Below, one piece after another: positions 18,045-30,173 of a DNA stretch of 64,000 nucleotides; position 1 is the first letter of the stretch, and every line of letters starts with the position of its first letter. The notes under the pieces are model-generated. The model was not told where the DNA came from and made no database searches. It was given only the letters and a program-made list of their open reading frames with translations. This stretch comes from Pseudoxanthomonas sp. YR558 (lineage in GTDB: Bacteria > Pseudomonadota > Gammaproteobacteria > Xanthomonadales > Xanthomonadaceae): assembly GCF_900116385.1 (NCBI RefSeq), contig NZ_FPCI01000002.1, positions 806,001-870,000 on the forward strand, read 5' to 3'. The translations under genes and the position numbers were made by a program.

Positions 18045-18755
18045 CTAGAAGCGTATGCCCGCCGGCAGATAGCGCCATTGACCCATAGGCACCTTCGCCA
18101 ATGCGACTCTGCCGATCCGCAGGCGGCGGATCGAGACCAGCTCCAGCCCGCCTTCAAGGCACCGGTGGCGCAGCTCGCCGGGTTGTACGTTCTTGATCGC
18201 AAAGCGCAGGCGAACCTCGTTCTGCCAGCTAACCTTGCAGGGCGCCAGTCCGATGCCCTGGTACGTGCTTACGTGTCCGATGCGGCTGAGCGTGTACGGA
18301 CCGGCTTCGCCGCGGACTTCCACCACGAACTCCTGCTCGATCTGCGCGTAGTCCTCGGTCAGGCGGCGCCACACGCGACCATCCTGGCTGAGCACCATCA
18401 ACCCGCTGGCCTCGGTGTCCAGTGGCACCAGCGCTGTGAGCCGGTGGAGGTGGCGTTTCAGCGGGCGGACGCCGCTATCGTCGTCCGCCATGTGCGTGGC
18501 CGGAATTGCGAGCGCAGCGGCATCCTGCCAGGCGATGCCTTCGGGCTTGTGCAGCAACAGCGTGGCGGGTTCGGCGGCACCGAGTTCGGCGGCCGGATCG
18601 ATCTCCACGCGCTCGGTGGTGACCGGGTGCTGCGGCGCCTCTACCGTTTCGCCGTCCACCGTGACCCAGCCGCCTTCGATGTACTGCTCGGCCTCGGCGC
18701 GCGAGCACCCCGTCAGTTCTGCAACGCGCTTGGCAAGGCGGATAGGCTCGGACAT
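18045..18755 (-). CDS. rRNA pseudouridine synthase, RsuA/RluF-type
   Basis: A 236-residue enzyme converting a specific uridine of rRNA to pseudouridine. An N-terminal S4 RNA-binding domain (IRLAKRVAELTGCSRAEAEQYIEGG, VTVDGE) is followed by the catalytic domain with the active Asp in ALVPLDTEASGLMVLSQDG and the closing strands LRRLRIGRVALAKVPMGQW. The layout matches RsuA/RluB/RluE/RluF; RluF is the best guess because the S4 domain is present, but the target site cannot be fixed by eye. I start at 18755, where the S4 domain begins; another ATG lies ten codons upstream. Confidence 0.85.
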   Translation of the reverse strand: MSEPIRLAKRVAELTGCSRAEAEQYIEGGWVTVDGETVEAPQHPVTTERVEIDPAAELGAAEPATLLLHKPEGIAWQDAAALAIPATHMADDDSGVRPLKRHLHRLTALVPLDTEASGLMVLSQDGRVWRRLTEDYAQIEQEFVVEVRGEAGPYTLSRIGHVSTYQGIGLAPCKVSWQNEVRLRFAIKNVQPGELRHRCLEGGLELVSIRRLRIGRVALAKVPMGQWRYLPAGIRF

Positions 18756-18844
18756 GGCACCGGGTATCTCGGAAGGGGAGGACATCGCGCTGTAGCGGAT
18801 GGGGCCGCAGGGAGGCACACAAGGCGCAGCGGGCGACGCATACG

Positions 18845-18871
18845 AAAAAGGCCTGCATCGCTGCAGGCCTT
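18845..18871 (-). terminator. Terminator of tRNA-Phe
   Basis: On the minus strand a 10-bp perfect stem AAGGCCTGCA/TGCAGGCCTT with a 4-base loop runs into a TTTTT run, 13 bases after the tRNA. Confidence 0.88.
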
Positions 18872-18883
18872 CCGTGATCGATA

Positions 18884-18959
18884 TGGTGGCCCGGGGCGGA
18901 TTCGAACCACCGACACGCGGATTTTCAATCCGCTGCTCTACCAACTGAGCTACCAGGCC
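18884..18959 (-). tRNA. tRNA-Phe (anticodon GAA)
   Basis: A 76-base tRNA with encoded CCA. The minus strand reads GGCCTGG at the 5' acceptor arm, GTAGCTCAGTTGGTAGAGC for the D-arm, anticodon loop TTGAAAA (GAA) and GGTTCGAATCC in the T-arm. The acceptor stem has one T-G pair. GAA reads both Phe codons. Confidence 0.97.
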
Positions 18960-19001
18960 AAGATCTGTCGCAGGACGGCCGAGCCGGTGCGAAGGCCGCA
19001 A

Positions 19002-19030
19002 ATGATACGGATCGGCGTGGAGGATGGCAA
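19002..19030 (-). promoter_or_regulatory. Sigma-70-type promoter of tRNA-Phe
   Basis: On the minus strand TTGCCA (19030-19025) and TATCAT (19007-19002), each five of six to consensus, are separated by exactly 17 bases. The -10 sits 42 bases upstream of the tRNA 5' end. Confidence 0.75.
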
Positions 19031-19138
19031 GCCGCACCCGGGGCTGAACGCGTCTCCGGCGGCTCTGCGCTGCTTGTCCACCGCCGGCGCATGATCGGCG
19101 TTATCGACAGTCCCCTCCCGAACGACAGGAGTCCGACC

Positions 19139-19588
19139 ATGAAACGCCTGATCCCCCTGACCCTGTTGGCCGCCAGCCTGCTGGCGGGTTGCGCCACCGG
19201 CAAACTGAGCACAGCCGAGAGGCTGGCCCTCTATCGCGCCCATGCCGGCGAACCGGTCAAGGATTTCCGCTATCTCGGCCATCTCAACGGTTGGACGCCT
19301 GTGGGCGATTCCGCGCTGGCGGTCTGGACCAAGCCCAACGAAGCCTACCTGCTGGAGTTCGCCGGCCGCTGCCAGGACCTGGAGTACGCGGCCGCGATCA
19401 GCATCACCCAGTTCGCCAATCGCGTGAATGCACGCTTTGATGACGTCCTGCCGGTGGGCCCGGGCACGTCCAGCATCAAGATCTCCTGCCGCATCGACAC
19501 CATCCGCCCGCTGGATGTGAAGGCCCTGCGTGCCAGCGAGAAGGAACTGCGCGAAGCATCCGCGGTGGAACGCCAGGCGAAGCCCTGA
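19139..19588 (+). CDS. DUF6491-like lipoprotein
   Basis: A 149-residue lipoprotein: signal MKRLIPLTLLAASLLAGC with lipobox LAGC, then a small domain (DFRYLGHLNGWTPVGDSALA, VWTKPNEAYLLEF) with conserved cysteines at CQDL and SCRI. This looks like the DUF6491 family, common and uncharacterised in Xanthomonadaceae. A GGAG Shine-Dalgarno 7 bases before the ATG at 19139 fixes the start. Convergent with yggX, 12 bases apart. Function unknown. Confidence 0.8.
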   Translation: MKRLIPLTLLAASLLAGCATGKLSTAERLALYRAHAGEPVKDFRYLGHLNGWTPVGDSALAVWTKPNEAYLLEFAGRCQDLEYAAAISITQFANRVNARFDDVLPVGPGTSSIKISCRIDTIRPLDVKALRASEKELREASAVERQAKP

Positions 19589-19600
19589 CGATGCACCGGA

Positions 19601-19870
19601 CTACGGCGTCGGAACGTAGCCCGCCGGCTTGTCAGCGCCGCCGTTGAACAGGAACTTCTCGAGTTCCGCCTCGAGGAATGCACGATGCTTGGGGTCGCGC
19701 GGCGACAGCCGGTTCTCGTTGATCAGCATGGTCTGGTGCGCCAGCCATGCGGCCCAGGCGGGTTTGCCGATGTTGGCGAAGATGCGCTTGCCCAGTTCGC
19801 CCGGATAGGGCACGAAATCGAGGCCTTCCGTTTCTCGGTGTTCGTACTGGCAGAAGACGGTGCGGGCCAT
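19601..19870 (-). CDS. yggX: Fe(II)-trafficking / oxidative damage protection protein YggX
   Basis: An 89-residue small cytosolic protein of the YggX family: [40 protein letters not shown] and [11 protein letters not shown] are all conserved. YggX protects Fe-S clusters from oxidants and is implicated in iron handling. It lies 3 bases downstream of mutY on the same strand; mutY-yggX is a well-known operon in gammaproteobacteria, and MutY itself is an Fe-S protein. Confidence 0.96.
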   Translation of the reverse strand: MARTVFCQYEHRETEGLDFVPYPGELGKRIFANIGKPAWAAWLAHQTMLINENRLSPRDPKHRAFLEAELEKFLFNGGADKPAGYVPTP

Positions 19871-19873
19871 CGG

Positions 19874-20924
19874 TCAATTTCCTAGCAGTTTGCGGATCGG
19901 CGCCGGCAGGCCCAGCGTGGCGAGTTCGCCGCGCGCCACCCAACGCAGGTCGTCATTGTCGCGCACCGCGTCGCGCAGGGCGACCTTGCGCAAGCGCAGC
20001 GGCTGCAGGTGCAGCCGGTAGTGGCTGAACGTGTGCACGACCACCGGCAGGTCTTCCGCCGCGTCGAACTTGCCTTTCATCTCCCGTGCGAACCAGTCGC
20101 GCATGCCCGCCTCGGTGTCGGCCTGCGGCAGCGTCCACAGCGAAGCCCAGATGCCGGTTTCCGGGCGTCGTTGCAGCAGAATGTCGCCGGCGGTGTTCTC
20201 CAGCCACAGCGCGACGGCTTCGCGCTCAGGTAAGGTCTTCGACGGCTTGGAGGTGGGCAACGCACCGGTGAGCCCATCGCGACGCGCCACGCAGTCCTCC
20301 TGCACGGGGCACATCACGCAGGCCGGCTTGGCGCGCGTGCACAGCGTGGCGCCGAAATCCATCTGGGCTTGCGTGTAGTCGGCCAGACGTCCATCAGGCA
20401 CATGGCGCAGATGTCCATCGGCCAGTGCCCACAGCTGCTTTTCCACCGCGGGCAGCCCGGGCCAGCCCGCGATGCCGTGGAAGCGCGTCAGCACGCGCTT
20501 GACGTTGCCATCGAGGATGGGGAAGCGGTCGTTCCAGGCTTGCGACAGGATCGCGCCTGCCGTGCTGCGACCGATGCCGGGCAGCGCGTGCAGGGCGTCG
20601 AAATCGCGCGGCAGATCGCCGCCGTGCTCGGCGACGCAGGCCTTCGCCGCGGCGTGGAGGTTGCGGGCGCGGGCGTAGTAGCCCAGGCCGGCCCAGTGCG
20701 CCATCACGTCATCGGTGGAGGCGGTCGCCAGGTCGGATAGCGTGGGGAAGCGCTCGATGAAGCGCAGGAAGTACGGGATGACCGTGGCCACCTGCGTCTG
20801 CTGCAGCATGATTTCCGACAGCCAGACCCGGTACGGCGTGCGCGGGTGCTGCCAGGGCAGGTCGTGCCGGCCGTGTTGGTCGAACCACGCCAGCAGGCGC
20901 GGCGCGAACGCGTCGCCCCCGGCT

Positions 20925-20932
<8 letters not shown>
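19874..20932 (-). CDS. mutY: A/G-specific adenine DNA glycosylase
   Basis: Removes adenine mispaired with 8-oxoguanine. The 352-residue protein has the helix-hairpin-helix LHALPGIGRSTAGAIL, the catalytic Asp in FPILDGNVKRVLTRF, the 4Fe-4S ligands with C-x6-C-x2-C-x5-C spacing (CTRAKPACVMCPVQEDC) and a C-terminal NUDIX-like domain (GDILLQRRPETGIWASLW) that reads 8-oxoG. I start at the GTG at 20932, overlapping the ftsY stop by 8 bases; the frame stays open far into ftsY but those residues are shadow sequence. Confidence 0.95.
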
Positions 20933-22058
<1,126 letters not shown>

Positions 22059-22181
22059 TTCAGGGGGTATCTCGAAGAGGGCGACATGCTACCACCCGTC
22101 CGTCGGCAGGCCGTGGACGCGAGGCTAAAGTGGGGCCAGGCGCGGCCGATATCGAGGCTGGATACCCTGCGGAGCCTTCGC

Positions 22182-22481
22182 ATGACCCCCATCGCCGGCA
22201 TCGCCACCTCGGGACTGCGCGCCGCCTCGCTCGGCATGCAGGCGGCGGCGCACAACATCGCCAATCTCGCCACGCCGGATGCCGCCCGGCAGGGCGTGGC
22301 CCTGTCGGCCGGTCCGGGCAACGGGGTGTCCGCGACGGTGGTCGGCGCCGAGGCCGATCCGTCGGCACCGGTCGAGGACATCGGCGCGATGCTGTCGTAC
22401 CGGACGATGTTCGGCGCCAACCTGTTCGTGCTGAAAGTCGCCGACCAGACGCTGGGCAGCCTGCTCGACGTCAAAGCCTAG
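22182..22481 (+). CDS. Orphan flagellar basal-body rod-like mini-protein
   Basis: A 99-residue protein that looks like a FlgB/FlgC-type rod protein with its middle removed: the N-terminus SGLRAASLGMQAAAHNIANL followed by ATPD matches the flagellar rod N-terminal motif, and the C-terminus (MLSYRTMFGANLFVLKVADQ, then TLGSLLDVKA) matches the C-terminal helix. Ends of rod proteins pair into a coiled coil. No flagellar gene is near; it lies between ftsY and htpG. A GGAG lies 8 bases before the ATG. It could be a remnant or a specialised small rod-like protein; the function is unknown. Confidence 0.75.
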   Translation: MTPIAGIATSGLRAASLGMQAAAHNIANLATPDAARQGVALSAGPGNGVSATVVGAEADPSAPVEDIGAMLSYRTMFGANLFVLKVADQTLGSLLDVKA

Positions 22482-22502
22482 GTATGAACACCGGTCGGGG
22501 GC

Positions 22503-24401
22503 TCAGGCCGACAGTTCCAGCAGCAGTGCATTGAGCCGCTTCACGTAGCCGGCCGGGTCCTTGAGGCTCTCGCCCGCGGCGAGCGCTGCCTGGTCGAACA
22601 GCACGCGGGTCAGGCTGGCGAAGCGGTTCGCGTCGGTCTCGGCGTCCAGCCGGGCGATCAGCGGATGCTCCGGATTGAATTCGAACACGGGCTTGCCCTC
22701 GGGTGCCTGCTGGCCGCTGGCTTCCAGCAACTGGCGCATCTGCACGCCGAGGTCGCCCTGGCCCATGGCGAGGATCGCGGGGGAATCGGTCAGGCGGTGC
22801 GAGACGCGCACGTCGGCCACGTCCAGGCCGAGCACGGTCTTCAGGCGGCCGGTCAACGCTTCCTTGGCCTTGGCGGTCTCTTCCTGCGCTTTCTTCTCGT
22901 CCTCGCTGTCGAGCGCGCCCAGGTCCAGGTCACCGCGGGCCACGTCGACGAACGACTTGCCATCGAATTCGGTCAGGTAGCCCATCATCCACTCATCCAT
23001 GCGGTCGGTGAGCAGCAGCACTTCGATGCCCTTCTTGCGGAAGATCTCCAGGTGCGGACTGTCCTTGATCTGCGCGTACGACTCGCCGGTGAGGTAATAG
23101 AGCTTGTCCTGGCCTTCCTGCAGGCGACCCACGTAATCGGCAAGCGATACCGAGGGATCGGCCGAGGCCGCGTGGGTCGACGCGAACCGCAGCAGGCCGG
23201 CGACTTTCTCGCGATTGCCGTAGTCCTCGGCGGGGCCTTCCTTCAGCACCTGGCCGAAGTTCGTCCAGAACGCCTTGTAGTCCTCGGGCTTGTCCTTCGC
23301 CAGTTTCTCCAGCATGTCGAGCGCGCGCTTGGTCAACGCGGAACGCATCGAATCGACCACCGGGCCGCATTGCAGGATCTCGCGCGACACATTGAGTGAG
23401 AGATCCGAGGAATCCACCACGCCGCGCAGGAAGCGCAGGTACAGCGGCAGGAACTGTTCGGCCTGGTCCATGATGAAGACGCGCTGCACGTACAGCTTCA
23501 GGCCCTTGGCGCCGTCGCGGTGGTACAGGTCGAACGGCGCGCGCGCCGGCACGTACAGCAGCGAGGTGTACTCCAGCTTGCCTTCGACCTTGTTGTGGCT
23601 CCACGCGACCGGGGCGGTGAAATCGTGGGCGATGTGCCTGTAGAACTCGGTGTACTCCTCGTCCGTGATCTCGGACTTGGCGCGCGTCCACAGCGCGTTC
23701 GCCTTGTTGACGGCCTCCCACTCGATCGTGGCCGGCGCCTCTTCGCCGTGCCGCTCCTTCGGCATCTCGATCGGCAGGCCGACATGGTCGGAGTACTTCT
23801 TGACGATGCCGCGCAGTTTCCAGCCGTCGGCGAAGCCGTCCTCGCCGTCCTTCAGGTGCAGCACGATGCGCGTGCCGCGCTCGGGCTTGTCGACGGTGGC
23901 GACTTCGAAATCGCCTTCGCCGGCGCTGGACCAGTGCACGCCTTCGCTGGGGGGCAGGCCGGCGCGTCGAGTGAACACGTCCACGCGGTCGGCCACGATG
24001 AAGGCACTGTAGAAGCCCACGCCGAACTGGCCGATCAGGTTCGCGTCCTTCTTCTGGTCGCCGCTGAGCGCACGCAGGAATTCGCCGGTGCCGGACTTGG
24101 CGATCGTGCCGAGGTGCGCGATGGCTTCGTCGCGGCTCATGCCGATGCCGTTGTCGTCGATGGTGACGGTGCGCGCATCGGCATCGAAGCCGATGCGGAT
24201 GCGCAGGGTCGGGTCTTCCTCAAGCAGGCCGGGTTCCTTCAGCGCTTCGAAACGCAGCTTGTCGGCGGCATCGGCGGCGTTGGAGACCAACTCGCGCAGG
24301 AAGATCTCCTTGTTCGAGTAGAGCGAATGGATCATCAGCTGGAGCAGCTGCTTCACTTCGGCCTGGAAACCCAACGTTTCCTTGCGCGTTTCAACGGTCA
24401 T
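22503..24401 (-). CDS. htpG: Molecular chaperone HtpG (Hsp90)
   Basis: A cytosolic ATP-dependent Hsp90 chaperone, 632 residues, the usual length. The N-terminal GHKL ATPase has [42 protein letters not shown] and [16 protein letters not shown]; the middle domain includes [18 protein letters not shown], and the C-terminal dimerisation domain ends [10 protein letters not shown]. The start is set at [13 protein letters not shown] (24401). A sigma-32-like promoter is visible upstream. The gene is convergent with the rod-like ORF. Confidence 0.97.
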   Translation of the reverse strand: MTVETRKETLGFQAEVKQLLQLMIHSLYSNKEIFLRELVSNAADAADKLRFEALKEPGLLEEDPTLRIRIGFDADARTVTIDDNGIGMSRDEAIAHLGTIAKSGTGEFLRALSGDQKKDANLIGQFGVGFYSAFIVADRVDVFTRRAGLPPSEGVHWSSAGEGDFEVATVDKPERGTRIVLHLKDGEDGFADGWKLRGIVKKYSDHVGLPIEMPKERHGEEAPATIEWEAVNKANALWTRAKSEITDEEYTEFYRHIAHDFTAPVAWSHNKVEGKLEYTSLLYVPARAPFDLYHRDGAKGLKLYVQRVFIMDQAEQFLPLYLRFLRGVVDSSDLSLNVSREILQCGPVVDSMRSALTKRALDMLEKLAKDKPEDYKAFWTNFGQVLKEGPAEDYGNREKVAGLLRFASTHAASADPSVSLADYVGRLQEGQDKLYYLTGESYAQIKDSPHLEIFRKKGIEVLLLTDRMDEWMMGYLTEFDGKSFVDVARGDLDLGALDSEDEKKAQEETAKAKEALTGRLKTVLGLDVADVRVSHRLTDSPAILAMGQGDLGVQMRQLLEASGQQAPEGKPVFEFNPEHPLIARLDAETDANRFASLTRVLFDQAALAAGESLKDPAGYVKRLNALLLELSA

Positions 24402-24457
24402 TGCGGTCGTGCTCCGTGGCATCGGATGTGGGCCGTCCGTGCGGCCGATGGGACAGG

Positions 24458-24483
24458 TGTATGGGTTCGACCGGGGTTTTCAA
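24458..24483 (-). promoter_or_regulatory. Heat-shock (sigma-32-like) promoter of htpG
   Basis: On the minus strand TTGAAA (24483-24478) is followed, 12 bases on, by CCCATACA (24465-24458), close to the RpoH consensus CTTGAAA-N(11-15)-CCCCATnT. Position, 57 bases upstream of the htpG ATG, and the known heat-shock control of htpG both fit. Confidence 0.6.
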
Positions 24484-24547
24484 CTGCCGAAGCCCGGTGG
24501 AAGCGGCTGCGCCGCTATCATGCGGAGCCCTCCGCACGTTGCCGCTC

Positions 24548-25698
<1,151 letters not shown>

Positions 25699-25742
25699 GC
25701 GTCCGTATTCCGACAACAGATCCAACAGGAGGGGGAAGACCC

Positions 25743-26237
25743 ATGAAGAACATCGCAACCCGCATGCTGCTCACCGCCTGCCTCGTGCTGCCGTTCACGG
25801 CGTGCAAGAAGCAGGATGAAGCCCCGGCCGAGCCGGCCGAAGTCGCCCTGGTCGCGCCGACCACGAGCGAAGACGGTCCGTGGAAGGAATACCTGAGCAA
25901 GGTCGTCGACGCCAACATGGGCACGATCACCAACACGCCGTACGTGTACTACCTGCCGGCCGACACCGATCCGGAGTTCGACGCCAAGTACGGCCGCCAG
26001 CTGGAACAGGCCAAGGGCGCCGTGGCGCGTGGCGTGACCAGCGGCAACCTGGTCGCGTTCGGTTCGCCGTCCAGCGTCAAGATCGCCGACCTGGCCGTGG
26101 CCGCGTTCGAAGGCGTGCAGGCCGATACGTTCAAGGGCGTGCGCATTCTGTTCATCGGCAAGGCCGAGGACAGCGAGCGCGTGAAGGCCGCGGTGGCTCC
26201 GAGCGGTGCCGAGTACGTGTTCGTCGAAGCCAAGTAA
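25743..26237 (+). CDS. Conserved hypothetical lipoprotein
   Basis: A 164-residue exported protein. Signal MKNIATRMLLTACLVLPFTAC ends in a lipobox (FTAC), then a charged linker (KKQDEAPAEPAE) and an alpha/beta domain (WKEYLSKVVDANMGTITNTP, YVYYLPADTDPEFDAKYGRQ, FKGVRILFIGKAEDSERVKA). I do not recognise the family. A strong Shine-Dalgarno (AGGAGGGGG) precedes the ATG. It sits between coaD and the ferredoxin, apparently in their transcript. Nothing links it mechanistically to CoA. Confidence 0.75.
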   Translation: MKNIATRMLLTACLVLPFTACKKQDEAPAEPAEVALVAPTTSEDGPWKEYLSKVVDANMGTITNTPYVYYLPADTDPEFDAKYGRQLEQAKGAVARGVTSGNLVAFGSPSSVKIADLAVAAFEGVQADTFKGVRILFIGKAEDSERVKAAVAPSGAEYVFVEAK

Positions 26238-26247
26238 TTTCCCAAGT

Positions 26248-26274
26248 CCCTCCTCCGGTCCGACCGGAGGAGGG
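26248..26274 (+). promoter_or_regulatory. Hairpin covering the ferredoxin Shine-Dalgarno
   Basis: A perfect 12-bp stem (26248-26259 with 26263-26274, loop CCG) lies 11 bases upstream of the ferredoxin ATG. Its 3' arm contains AGGAGG, the best Shine-Dalgarno of that gene, so the fold could hide it; a second purine stretch (ACAGGG) just after the stem stays free. There is no T-tract, so it is not an ordinary terminator. Confidence 0.5.
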
Positions 26275-26285
26275 CACAGGGTGTC

Positions 26286-26534
26286 ATGTCCCTCAAGATC
26301 AACGAGCTCTGCGTCAACTGTGATGTCTGCGAGCCGGCCTGTCCCAATCAGGCCATCTCGATGGGCGACACGATCTACGTGATCGACCCGGCGCGTTGCA
26401 CCGAATGCGTCGGCCATCATGACGAACCGCAATGTGTCGTCGTGTGCCCTGTCGAGTGCATCGATCCCGATCCGGCGTATCCTGAGACCCACGAAGCCTT
26501 GCTGGCGAAGATGCTGCGGCTGCAGGCCGACTGA
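26286..26534 (+). CDS. YfhL-family 2[4Fe-4S] ferredoxin
   Basis: An 82-residue soluble electron carrier with two 4Fe-4S sets: CVNCDVCEPACP (C-x2-C-x2-C-x3-CP) and CTECVGHHDEPQCVVVCP, in which an eight-residue insert separates the second and third cysteines. That insert is the mark of YfhL/allochromatium-type ferredoxins. The redox partner is not known from context. It follows coaD and a lipoprotein; coaD next to this ferredoxin is a common order in gammaproteobacteria. Confidence 0.95.
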   Translation: MSLKINELCVNCDVCEPACPNQAISMGDTIYVIDPARCTECVGHHDEPQCVVVCPVECIDPDPAYPETHEALLAKMLRLQAD

Positions 26535-26585
26535 GCAACGCCCACGCGCCATCGCTTCGTGCCGGTTTCCGCAACAGGAGCGATC

Positions 26586-28328
26586 GTGATCCACCGCCGT
26601 CTTTTCCCCTTGCTGTTCGTTGTCGCTTTCGTGCCCTCCGCATGGGCGGCCGATGCCGCCCGCACGTCTTCACCGCATCCTCCTGGCACCGCTATCGCCA
26701 GCGCGCATGCGCTCGCCACGCAGGCGGGCCAGGACGTCATCGCCCAGGGCGGCAATGCGTTCGATGCCGCCATCGCGGTGTCGTCGACGCTGTCGGTGGT
26801 GGAGCCGATCAGTTCCGGCCTCGGTGGCGGCGGCTTCTTCCTGCTGCACGATGGCAAGACCGGCAAGGATGTCTTCATCGATGCGCGCGAGACCGCGCCG
26901 GCGGCATCCACGCCCGACAAATACCTGTTGCCGAACGGCGACTTCGATCGCGATCGCGCCGAGAACGGTCCGTGGGCCGCGGGCATTCCCGGTTTGCCGG
27001 CCGCGTTCGTGCACCTGGCCGAGAAGTACGGCCGACTGCCGCTGAAGGCGTCGCTGGCGCCGGCGATCCGCACCGCACGCGAAGGTTTTCCCGTCTATGC
27101 GCGCATGGCGCGTGGCTACCAGGCCCGCCGCGAGGTGATGGAACGCTACAAAGGCACGCGCGCCGTCTATCTGGTGGATGGAAAGCCGATCAAGGAAGGC
27201 GACGTCTTCCGGCAGCCCGACCTGGCACGCACGCTGGAGCGCCTGGCCGCGCAGGGTTTCGATGGCTTCTACCGCGGCGAGACCGCGAAGCTGCTGCTCG
27301 CGGGCGTGAAGGCCGAGGGTGGACAGTGGACCGCGAAGGAGCTGGCGGGCTACAGCGTGCGTGAGCGCGCCCCGCTGACCTTCAAGTACAACGACTGGCA
27401 GGTGACCACCGCGCCGCCGCCGTCTTCCGGTGGCGTGGCGCTGACGCAGATGCTGCAGATCCTCGATGCTTACGATCTCGCCAAGCTGGACGAAGCGCAG
27501 CGCACGCACCTGGTGGTTGAATCGATGCGCCGCGCCTTTCGCGACCGCACCTTCTACCTGGGTGATCCCGACTTCGTCGAGATCCCGATGAAAACGCTGA
27601 CCAGCCCGTACTACGCCGCGGGTCTGCGCGCCACGATCAATCCGCAGAAGGCAACGCCCAGCGACCAGTTGTCCGGCCTGCAGACGCCGCTCGAGGATGA
27701 AGAGACCACGCACTTCTCCATCATCGATGCCGAGGGCAACCGCGTCGCAGGCACTCAGACCGTCAACCTGCTGTACGGGTCCGGTTTGGTGCCGCCGGGG
27801 ACCGGCGTGCTGTTGAACAACGAGATGGACGACTTCGCGCTGAAGCCGGGCACGCCGAATGCCTTCGGCGTGATGGGCTACGACGCGAACGCGCCGAAGC
27901 CGGGCAAGCGCATGCTCAGCTCGATGACGCCGACGTTCCTCGAGTCGCCGGACAAGGTCGCAGTGCTCGGCACGCCGGGCGGCAGCCGCATCATCACCAT
28001 GGTGCTGCTGGGCATCCTCGGCTACGACGCGGGGCTCGAGCCACAGGCCGTCGCTGCGCTGCCACGTTTCCACCACCAGTGGATGCCGGACCTGATCGAG
28101 ATGGAGACCGACGCGCTGAGCCCGGCCACGCAGCAGACGCTGGAAGCCATGGGTCACCGCTTCAAGGTGCCCGGCAACAGCGCCCAGGGCGGCCGCGGCT
28201 CCAGCCACGTCTGGGGCAACCTGCAGACGGTGGAGTGGGACAAGACCACCAACACCCTGATGGGGGGCAGCGACCCGCGCAATCCGGTCGGCGCGGCCAA
28301 GGTCGTCGAGTCGGCCCCATCGCGCTGA
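26586..28328 (+). CDS. ggt: Gamma-glutamyltransferase (periplasmic)
   Basis: An Ntn-hydrolase that cleaves gamma-glutamyl bonds of glutathione and transfers or hydrolyses the glutamyl group. The 580-residue precursor has a signal ending SAWA, the large-subunit segment [15 protein letters not shown] with FIDARETAP, and the self-processing Thr in [16 protein letters not shown], where a small subunit begins. The small-subunit SSMTP oxyanion motif is present ([11 protein letters not shown]), as is GTPGGSRI. The GTG at 26586 follows CAGGAG by 5 bases; an upstream in-frame GTG is less likely. Confidence 0.95.
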   Translation: MIHRRLFPLLFVVAFVPSAWAADAARTSSPHPPGTAIASAHALATQAGQDVIAQGGNAFDAAIAVSSTLSVVEPISSGLGGGGFFLLHDGKTGKDVFIDARETAPAASTPDKYLLPNGDFDRDRAENGPWAAGIPGLPAAFVHLAEKYGRLPLKASLAPAIRTAREGFPVYARMARGYQARREVMERYKGTRAVYLVDGKPIKEGDVFRQPDLARTLERLAAQGFDGFYRGETAKLLLAGVKAEGGQWTAKELAGYSVRERAPLTFKYNDWQVTTAPPPSSGGVALTQMLQILDAYDLAKLDEAQRTHLVVESMRRAFRDRTFYLGDPDFVEIPMKTLTSPYYAAGLRATINPQKATPSDQLSGLQTPLEDEETTHFSIIDAEGNRVAGTQTVNLLYGSGLVPPGTGVLLNNEMDDFALKPGTPNAFGVMGYDANAPKPGKRMLSSMTPTFLESPDKVAVLGTPGGSRIITMVLLGILGYDAGLEPQAVAALPRFHHQWMPDLIEMETDALSPATQQTLEAMGHRFKVPGNSAQGGRGSSHVWGNLQTVEWDKTTNTLMGGSDPRNPVGAAKVVESAPSR

Positions 28329-28347
28329 GAGGCGTAGAATCGGGGTC

Positions 28348-29238
<891 letters not shown>

Positions 29239-29332
29239 AGTGACTTCCGGCACCCGCTGCGGGTGACCACCGGCTCCTGTCGCGGTACGGCGTCGCCGGC
29301 ACACTGGCCCCGTCTTCCATACGGGGTCCGGC

Positions 29333-30169
29333 ATGAACAAGCGCTTCTCCTTCCGCGGCATCGTCGCCCTGGCGTTCGCGTCGCTGGCGATGGCGCAGGC
29401 CGCCTTCGCTGCCCCCACTGCCACGGTGCCCTTGCAGGTGTCGCCCGAGCGCGCGACCACGCTGGCCGTGTGGGAACCGGCGCAGGTGCGCGGCGTGGTG
29501 TTGTTCTCCACGGGCCATGGCTCCTGGCCGGAGCGTTATGACGGCCTGCTGCAGGCGTGGCGCGAGGCGGGCTTCGCCGTGGTGGCGCCGTTGCACGTCG
29601 ACTCGATGAGGTATCCGGAGCGCGAGAAATTCTCGCCGCAGCAGGGCTTCATGGAGCGCCTGTCCGACATGAAGGCGGCGAGCGCCTACGCGGCGGCGCA
29701 TTGGCCAGGCGTGCCGGTCGCGGCGGCCGGGCACAGCTACGGCACGCTGATCTCATTGGCGCTCGGGGGGGCGATGGCCGACATGGCACCGCTGCGCGAT
29801 CCATCGGTGACGGCCGTGGTGGGCTATTCCTCGCCGGGCAGGATTCCCGGCCTGGTCACGACCGCCACCTATGCGAGCGTCGCGGTACCGGTGCTCATCG
29901 TCACCGGCGACAAGGATTTCGTGCCCGGCTTCGTCAGCGATGCGAAGGACCATCTGTATCCGGTGGAAACCGCGCCGGCCGGCGACAAGTTCGCCGTGGT
30001 GTTGGCCGGGGGCGAGCACAACCTGATCGGAGGCGAATCCGAAGCGACCTACCTCCGTGCCCGCGATGTCGGTACCGCGTTCCTGCGCGCCGAAGTGCTG
30101 GACGATGCTGTCGCGGAGAGCGTGCTGAGTGCGCCCGATTCTGACACCGAGCGCTGGCTGCGCCGTTGA
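29333..30169 (+). CDS. Exported alpha/beta hydrolase
   Basis: A 278-residue secreted esterase-like protein with a Sec signal ending AAFA. The nucleophile elbow GHSYG is at about residues 136-140, the acid Asp fits VTGDKDFVPG and the His fits GGEHNLIGG, giving a complete catalytic triad. It resembles dienelactone-hydrolase/chlorophyllase-type serine hydrolases. It is convergent with upp (4-base gap). The substrate is unknown. Confidence 0.82.
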   Translation: MNKRFSFRGIVALAFASLAMAQAAFAAPTATVPLQVSPERATTLAVWEPAQVRGVVLFSTGHGSWPERYDGLLQAWREAGFAVVAPLHVDSMRYPEREKFSPQQGFMERLSDMKAASAYAAAHWPGVPVAAAGHSYGTLISLALGGAMADMAPLRDPSVTAVVGYSSPGRIPGLVTTATYASVAVPVLIVTGDKDFVPGFVSDAKDHLYPVETAPAGDKFAVVLAGGEHNLIGGESEATYLRARDVGTAFLRAEVLDDAVAESVLSAPDSDTERWLRR

Positions 30170-30173
30170 GCGG

